A stretch of 64,000 nt of DNA from Pleomorphomonas sp. JP5 (GTDB taxonomy: Bacteria > Pseudomonadota > Alphaproteobacteria > Rhizobiales > Pleomorphomonadaceae): contig NZ_JAMDLI010000008.1 in the NCBI RefSeq assembly GCF_023721815.1, positions 829,944 through 893,943 on the forward strand, read 5' to 3'. Of the stretch, positions 59,881 to 64,000 are shown piece after piece (the stretch's first letter is position 1; each line of letters opens with the position of its first letter). Under the pieces are notes generated by a model. The model saw nothing but the letters and a program-made list of their open reading frames with translations, did not search any database and was not told the origin of the DNA. Position numbers and translations under genes: made by a program.

Positions 59881-60597
59881 TTACCCGTCGATGACGGTGC
59901 AGAGACCCTTGCCCTTCAGAACATTGACGAATGCGCCATGCTCGTGGACCGAGAACACCACTACCGGAATCTTGTTGTCGCGGGCAAGCGCAATCGCGGC
60001 CGCGTCCATGACCTGCAGGTTTCTCGAAAGCACTTCCTGGTGTGTCAGGCGCTCGTAACGGCGCGCGGAGGGATCCTTCTTGGGGTCGGCGGTATAGACA
60101 CCATCGACCTGCGTCCCCTTGAGAAGGGCGTCACAATCCATCTCGGCGGCGCGCAAGGCAGCACCCGAATCGGTGGTGAAGAAGGGATTGCCCGTCCCAG
60201 CAGCAAAGACGATCACCTTGTTGGCTGCGAAATGGCGCAAGGCCTCGCGCTGGGTGAAGGTCTCGCAAAGGGCGGGGATGGCAATGGCCGACAGCACCAC
60301 AGCCGGCGCCCCGAGCCGCTCGATTGCCGAGCGCATGGCCAGAGCATTCATCACAGTGCCGAGCATACCAAGATAGTCGCCGGTTGTCCTGTCGCCACCA
60401 TCGGCCGCCACGGACACGCCGCGGAAGATATTGCCGCCGCCGACAACCACGCCGACCTGGATGCCCAAACGATGCGCCTCGACGATCTCGCCAGCCAGTC
60501 GATCGACCACCTTGGGATCGATCCCAAAGCCGCGATCTCCCATCAAAGCCTCGCCCGACAACTTGAGCAGGACACGGCGATACTTGAGCTCGGTCAT
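59881..60597 (-). CDS. pyrH: UMP kinase
   Basis: 238 residues from ATG 60597 (MTELKYRRVLLKLSGEAL). The amino-acid-kinase fold motifs are GVVVGGGNIFRG, the AGTGNPFFTTDSGAALRA nucleotide site and VDGVYTADPKKDP. It phosphorylates UMP to UDP and is typically activated by GTP and inhibited by UTP. Standard neighbour of frr and tsf. Confidence 0.96.
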   Translation of the reverse strand: MTELKYRRVLLKLSGEALMGDRGFGIDPKVVDRLAGEIVEAHRLGIQVGVVVGGGNIFRGVSVAADGGDRTTGDYLGMLGTVMNALAMRSAIERLGAPAVVLSAIAIPALCETFTQREALRHFAANKVIVFAAGTGNPFFTTDSGAALRAAEMDCDALLKGTQVDGVYTADPKKDPSARRYERLTHQEVLSRNLQVMDAAAIALARDNKIPVVVFSVHEHGAFVNVLKGKGLCTVIDG

Positions 60598-60794
60598 GGG
60601 CAATAACTCCGAATTATCGAGAAAAGGCGATTCCAGGAAAGGCAGGGATCTCAATTCGATCCAACTACCCCGCATCGGCGCCGATGGGAACCCCCACGAG
60701 CGGCATAATCGAGACCGCCGCCATGCGACAAAAGCAGACATGACAAGGGCGCCGAACCAGTCGGCGCCCTCATCTTGATCAACGGTGATACCGC

Positions 60795-61721
60795 TCAGCC
60801 CTGACCGGCAGCGGCGGCCACTTCGGCGGCGAAGTCACTCTCGCCCTTGTCGATACCCTCGCCAAGAGCGAAGCGCACGAAGCCGGTGACCTTGATCGGC
60901 GCGCCGACGGTCGCCTCAGCGGCCTTGACGGCAGCCTCGACGGTGAGGTCGGGGTTGATCACGAAGGCCTGCTTCAGAAGCGTCGACTCTTCGTAGAACT
61001 TGCGAATGCGACCTTCGACCATCTTCTCGATGACGCCAGCCGGCTTGCCAGATTCCTTGGCCTGCTCGATGAAGATCGCGCGCTCGCGCTCGACGACCTC
61101 GGCCGAGATGTCCTCGGCGGCCAGGGCCAGCGGCGAGGTGGCCGCAACGTGCATGGCAATCTGCCGGCCAAGCTTCACAAGCTCATCGACATTGCCGGTC
61201 GACTCGAGAGCAACGAGAACGCCGATCTTGCCGAGACCATCGGCAATCGCCGAGTGAATGTAGGTGGCGACGGCACCGGCGGACACCTTGAGAGAGGCGG
61301 CACGGCGGAAGCCCATGTTCTCGCCGATGGTAGCGACCAGCTCCTTGACCTCGGCATCGACCGAGTGCTCCTTGCCGGGATAGGTCGCGGCGGCAATGGC
61401 AGCGGCGTCGCCCCCCTTGTCCACGGCAACGGTCGCCACGGCGCGAACAAGCGCCTGGAAGGCCTCGTTGCGGGCCACGAAGTCGGTCTCGGAGTTCACT
61501 TCGACGACGGCGGCGGTCTTGTCGCCGGTGGCGACGCCGACCAGACCTTCGGCGGCAACGCGTCCAGCCTTCTTGGCGGCCTTGGAAAGCCCCTTGGCGC
61601 GCAGCCAGTCGATGGCCGCTTCGATGTCGCCATTGTTCTCGGCCAAGGCGTGCTTGCAGTCCATCATGCCGGCGCCGGTCTTCTCGCGGAGATCCTTCAC
61701 CTGTGCAGCGGAAATGTTCAT
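60795..61721 (-). CDS. tsf: Translation elongation factor Ts
   Basis: 308 residues, with the UBA-like start ([19 protein letters not shown]), core motif [13 protein letters not shown], and [10 protein letters not shown] and [11 protein letters not shown] later. It recycles EF-Tu by exchanging GDP for GTP. It follows rpsB by 225 bp. That gap contains a GC-rich hairpin (TCGGGCGG 61886-61893 / CCGCCCGA 61907-61914) without a T-run, which may modulate read-through. Confidence 0.96.
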   Translation of the reverse strand: MNISAAQVKDLREKTGAGMMDCKHALAENNGDIEAAIDWLRAKGLSKAAKKAGRVAAEGLVGVATGDKTAAVVEVNSETDFVARNEAFQALVRAVATVAVDKGGDAAAIAAATYPGKEHSVDAEVKELVATIGENMGFRRAASLKVSAGAVATYIHSAIADGLGKIGVLVALESTGNVDELVKLGRQIAMHVAATSPLALAAEDISAEVVERERAIFIEQAKESGKPAGVIEKMVEGRIRKFYEESTLLKQAFVINPDLTVEAAVKAAEATVGAPIKVTGFVRFALGEGIDKGESDFAAEVAAAAGQG

Positions 61722-61946
61722 GTGACCCTCGTCTTTTTTCGTGAAACCTCGAACGCCCGCAGCCGGATTGATAGCGACCCGTTCTGACGGGCCGATGAAC
61801 GGAAGCCAAGCAACCTATCGGATAGCTCGACGCCGGCAGGCATCTCCGGTTCAAGTGCCCACCGACCGGCGGGCTTCCTAACAGCTCGGGCGGACCCTCG
61901 AAGGACCCGCCCGAAAAGCATCGGCAAGATCACGCCGAAGCGTGGA

Positions 61947-62732
61947 TCAGGCGTTGGCCTCGGCGGCAGCCGCTTCGTCGGCGAGCGCAGGCTCGTCGAT
62001 CGGCTGCTCGGCTTCACCAAGATCGACGCCCATGGCGCCGGCCGAACGGGACAGACCGTCGATGGCGGCGCGCGAAATCAGATCGCAGTAAAGCGAAATG
62101 GCGCGGCCAGCGTCGTCGTTGCCCGGAACCGGGAAGGTGATGCCGTCCGGATCGCTATTGGAGTCGAGGATGGCAGCAACCGGGATGCCAAGGCGACGAG
62201 CTTCATCGATGGCATTCTTTTCCTTGTTGGTGTCGATGACGACCATCAGGTCGGGCGTGCCACCCATGTCCTTGATACCGCCGAGCGCACGCTCCAGCTT
62301 GTCGCGCTCACGGGTCATCACCAGACGTTCCTTCTTGGTGAGACGGGCAGACAGCTCGGAGTTGAGCGTCTCATCAAGCTTGCGCAGGCGCTGGATCGAG
62401 CCGGAGATGGTCTTCCAGTTGGTCAGCATGCCGCCGAGCCAGCGGCTGTTGACATAATACTGGGCCGAGCGATGGGCCGCCTCGGCGATCTCTTCCTGGG
62501 CCTGGCGCTTGGTACCGACCAGCAGCACGCGACCACCGCGAGCAACGGTGTCGGACACTGCCTTGAGGGCCTGGTGCATCAGGGGAACGGTCTGCGCGAG
62601 GTCGAGGATGTGAACATTGGCGCGAGAGCCGAAGATGTAGGACTTCATCTTCGGGTTCCAGCGGTGCGTCTGGTGGCCGAAGTGAACGCCGGCCTCGAGA
62701 AGCTGGCGCATGGTGAACTCGGGAAGAGCCAT
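61947..62732 (-). CDS. rpsB: 30S ribosomal protein S2
   Basis: 261 residues from ATG 62732 ([22 protein letters not shown]). Diagnostic stretches include [26 protein letters not shown] and [16 protein letters not shown]. The last 25 residues are acidic and Ala-rich, as in other alphaproteobacterial S2 proteins. First gene of the long minus-strand operon, with a good promoter about 120 bp upstream. Confidence 0.97.
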   Translation of the reverse strand: MALPEFTMRQLLEAGVHFGHQTHRWNPKMKSYIFGSRANVHILDLAQTVPLMHQALKAVSDTVARGGRVLLVGTKRQAQEEIAEAAHRSAQYYVNSRWLGGMLTNWKTISGSIQRLRKLDETLNSELSARLTKKERLVMTRERDKLERALGGIKDMGGTPDLMVVIDTNKEKNAIDEARRLGIPVAAILDSNSDPDGITFPVPGNDDAGRAISLYCDLISRAAIDGLSRSAGAMGVDLGEAEQPIDEPALADEAAAAEANA

Positions 62733-62853
62733 AGAAGTAGTACCTTTTTCCGGTTTAGCCTCCGCGGGAGGAATCAATCAGGACAACCGTGCCCGAACCG
62801 ACCGGAGGGAACGCCAAGGCGCACCCGCGGCTCCCGCGTGTGGAATGGCGCGG

Positions 62854-62882
62854 GATATAGGGGAAACAGCCGCCCATGGCAA
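62854..62882 (-). promoter_or_regulatory. Sigma-70-type promoter of rpsB-tsf operon
   Basis: On the minus strand TTGCCA (62877-62882) and TATATC (62854-62859) are 17 bp apart, close to the housekeeping consensus. Transcription would start near 62847 and leave a leader of about 115 nt before rpsB, long enough for S2 autoregulation. Confidence 0.6.
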
Positions 62883-62965
62883 GTGCCAACGGTAGCTGGC
62901 ACCACCAAGAAGCGTCTCGATACGGGCGCAACGCTCCATGAGGCCAGTCCGGCAATCACCACTAA

Positions 62966-62994
62966 TTTACCTAGCTCACCATCAACTCTAGTTA
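62966..62994 (+). promoter_or_regulatory. Promoter of the marR-efflux operon
   Basis: TTTACC (62966-62971) and TAGTTA (62989-62994) are 17 bp apart on the plus strand. The operator palindrome begins 2 bp later, a position suited to repression. Confidence 0.4.
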
Positions 62995-62996
62995 TC

Positions 62997-63010
62997 ATAA
63001 GCATGCTTAT
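62997..63010 (+). promoter_or_regulatory. MarR-type operator
   Basis: Perfect 14-bp palindrome ATAAGCATGCTTAT, 16 bp before the marR ATG at 63027 and just downstream of the -10 box. AT-rich dyads of this kind are typical MarR targets, so autorepression of marR and the efflux genes is likely. Confidence 0.6.
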
Positions 63011-63026
63011 CATATAAGTGATCAGC

Positions 63027-63530
63027 ATGAGCACTTGGACACCCACCATCGGCAATCTGGTTCACGAGATCGACCGCCTCGTGAAGAAGCGCTTTGATCG
63101 CTTTGCGGAAACAACAGGAATGTCGCGCGCCCAATGGCAGGTTCTCGCCCGCGTCGCCAAGCGACAAGGTGTCAATCAGGCGACCCTGGCCGATCTCGTC
63201 GGCGTCGAGCCGATCAGCATTTGCCGCATGGTCGATCGCCTCGAAGCGATGAACCTGGTTGAGCGCCGTCCGGACCCAAACGACCGGCGGGCTCGCCTCA
63301 TCCACGTAACAGAGGCGGCAAATCCGGCGCTCGAACGCATGAAGGCGTCGGCACAGGCCCTATTCGCGGAGGCTCTCTCGGGCATCACGCCGGAAGAGGA
63401 GGCGATCCTTTCCGGATTGCTCGGTCGCGTCCACGCCAATCTCCTCGCCATAACCGGCGAGGATCAGCCCTCCCCCATTGCCGCCGACGACCACACCCCC
63501 GTCCGGACCGAGCCGGACCAGAAAGACTGA
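63027..63530 (+). CDS. MarR-family transcriptional regulator
   Basis: 167 residues from ATG 63027; GTG 63018 would add three residues. The winged helix-turn-helix is clear: MSRAQWQVLARVAKRQGVNQATLADLVGVEPISICRMVDRLEAMNLVERRPDPNDRRARLIHVT, read here in family terms as recognition helix (about 60-78) and wing (DPNDRRAR). The C-terminus is Pro/Asp-rich. MarR proteins are dimeric repressors released by small aromatic or phenolic ligands. Six bases separate it from an EmrA-type adaptor gene, so it probably controls drug efflux. A palindromic operator stands before it. Confidence 0.92.
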   Translation: MSTWTPTIGNLVHEIDRLVKKRFDRFAETTGMSRAQWQVLARVAKRQGVNQATLADLVGVEPISICRMVDRLEAMNLVERRPDPNDRRARLIHVTEAANPALERMKASAQALFAEALSGITPEEEAILSGLLGRVHANLLAITGEDQPSPIAADDHTPVRTEPDQKD

Positions 63531-63536
63531 CGAGAC

Positions 63537-64000
63537 ATGTCCGATACCCAAGACGAGAAGCCAGCCTCTTCCCACTCGACAGAACCGGCGCCCAGTTCAC
63601 CCCTTCCTTCTCCGAAGCCGCGTCGGCGGGGCGTTCGCTACCTGCTGATGGCCGCGCTTCCCCTGGCCCTTGTCGCGGCCGGCGGTTGGTACTGGGTGAT
63701 TGGCGGTCGATGGGCCTCGACCGATAACGCTTACGTACAGCAGAACAAGGTACTGGTCGCTCCCGAGATAGAAGGGCGCATCGCCGAGGTGCTTGTCGGA
63801 CAGAACCAGATGGTGAAGCCCGGCGATGTCTTGTTCCGTATCGATGACGCCGCCTATCGGATTGCCCTCGAGAAGGCCGATGGCGCCGTGGCGCTTGCCC
63901 GCCTGCAGGTAGAAGAGCTTCGCACCAGCCTGAGAGATGCCGAGCTGAAAGCCGAAACGGCGCGCAACACTCTCGCTTTTCGGGAAGTACAGTTCGGGCG
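63537..64000 (+). CDS. EmrA/HlyD-family efflux adaptor (partial, runs off right edge)
   Basis: The first 154 residues of a membrane fusion protein. A Ser/Pro-rich cytoplasmic N-terminus (1-34) precedes one membrane helix (about 35-55, LLMAALPLALVAAGGWYWV region). TDNAYVQQNKVLVAPEIEGRI and PGDVLFRIDD then form the lipoyl-like half, and the first coiled-coil helix follows. The STDNAYV signature is typical of EmrA, which links an MFS pump such as EmrB to an outer-membrane channel. The pump gene would lie beyond the window. Confidence 0.88.
   Translation, partial: MSDTQDEKPASSHSTEPAPSSPLPSPKPRRRGVRYLLMAALPLALVAAGGWYWVIGGRWASTDNAYVQQNKVLVAPEIEGRIAEVLVGQNQMVKPGDVLFRIDDAAYRIALEKADGAVALARLQVEELRTSLRDAELKAETARNTLAFREVQFG

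Noticed and set aside
61886-61914. Intrinsic terminator between rpsB and tsf
   Set aside because: The stem has no T-run after it on the transcribed strand and the two genes are normally co-transcribed.

Overview
The window is a 64-kb stretch of high-GC chromosome that looks like an alphaproteobacterium of the order Hyphomicrobiales (Rhizobiales). The evidence is the conserved block nnr / glnB-glnA / parE, the long minus-strand operon rpsB-tsf-pyrH-frr-uppS-cdsA-dxr-rseP-bamA-lpxD-fabZ-lpxA-lpxI-lpxB, the use of LpxI, and an initiator tRNA with an AGG/CCU anticodon stem. The genus cannot be fixed from sequence alone.

Layout. (i) 1-3194: a minus-strand pair, an extracytoplasmic sensor protein and an MFS transporter fused to a related sensor that runs off the left edge. 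Divergent to it are a small membrane protein and an SPFH/prohibitin-like protein. (ii) 3415-28012: three tightly coupled plus-strand genes encoding a hybrid NRPS/PKS assembly line of about 8,200 residues. (iii) 28013-28430: an anonymous non-coding stretch, a strong terminator and tRNA-fMet (minus). (iv) 28680-47718: mostly housekeeping genes: NAD(P)HX repair, nitrogen control (glnB-glnA), a shikimate-dehydrogenase-like protein, a YegD-like Hsp70, parE, an HflC-like SPFH protein, a DEAD-box helicase, a diguanylate cyclase, comEC, gltX and gltA. (v) 47803-62732: the translation / phospholipid / isoprenoid / outer-membrane / lipid A operon on the minus strand. (vi) 63027-64000: a MarR regulator and the start of an EmrA/HlyD-type efflux adaptor.

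The most interesting part is the assembly line. Read in order: C-A-PCP and KS-AT-ACP (protein 1); docking domain, C-A-PCP, C-A-PCP, KS-DH-KR-ACP without an AT, C-A-PCP and C (protein 2); A-domain interrupted by a methyltransferase, PCP and TE (protein 3). Hand-read specificity codes suggest an ornithine-like residue first (weak), then valine (strong) and serine (strong), a branched aliphatic residue fourth, and an unassigned, probably N-methylated, last residue. Two malonate-derived C2 units are inserted, one left as beta-keto and one probably taken to an enoyl. The second would turn serine into a 4-amino-5-hydroxy-2-enoyl unit, chemically comparable to the Michael acceptor of syrbactin proteasome inhibitors. 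I do not recognise the product. No phosphopantetheinyl transferase, MbtH protein or free-standing acyltransferase lies in the window. No dedicated exporter or cluster regulator is recognisable next to the synthetase genes either; the only transporters seen are the MFS fusion at the left edge and the efflux adaptor at the right edge.

Regulatory signals supported by sequence include a sigma-54 promoter before glnB, palindromic operators before the NRPS genes, gltA and marR, a sigma-70-type promoter before rpsB, and several intrinsic terminators. An inverted repeat directly after parE may be a dispersed genomic repeat.
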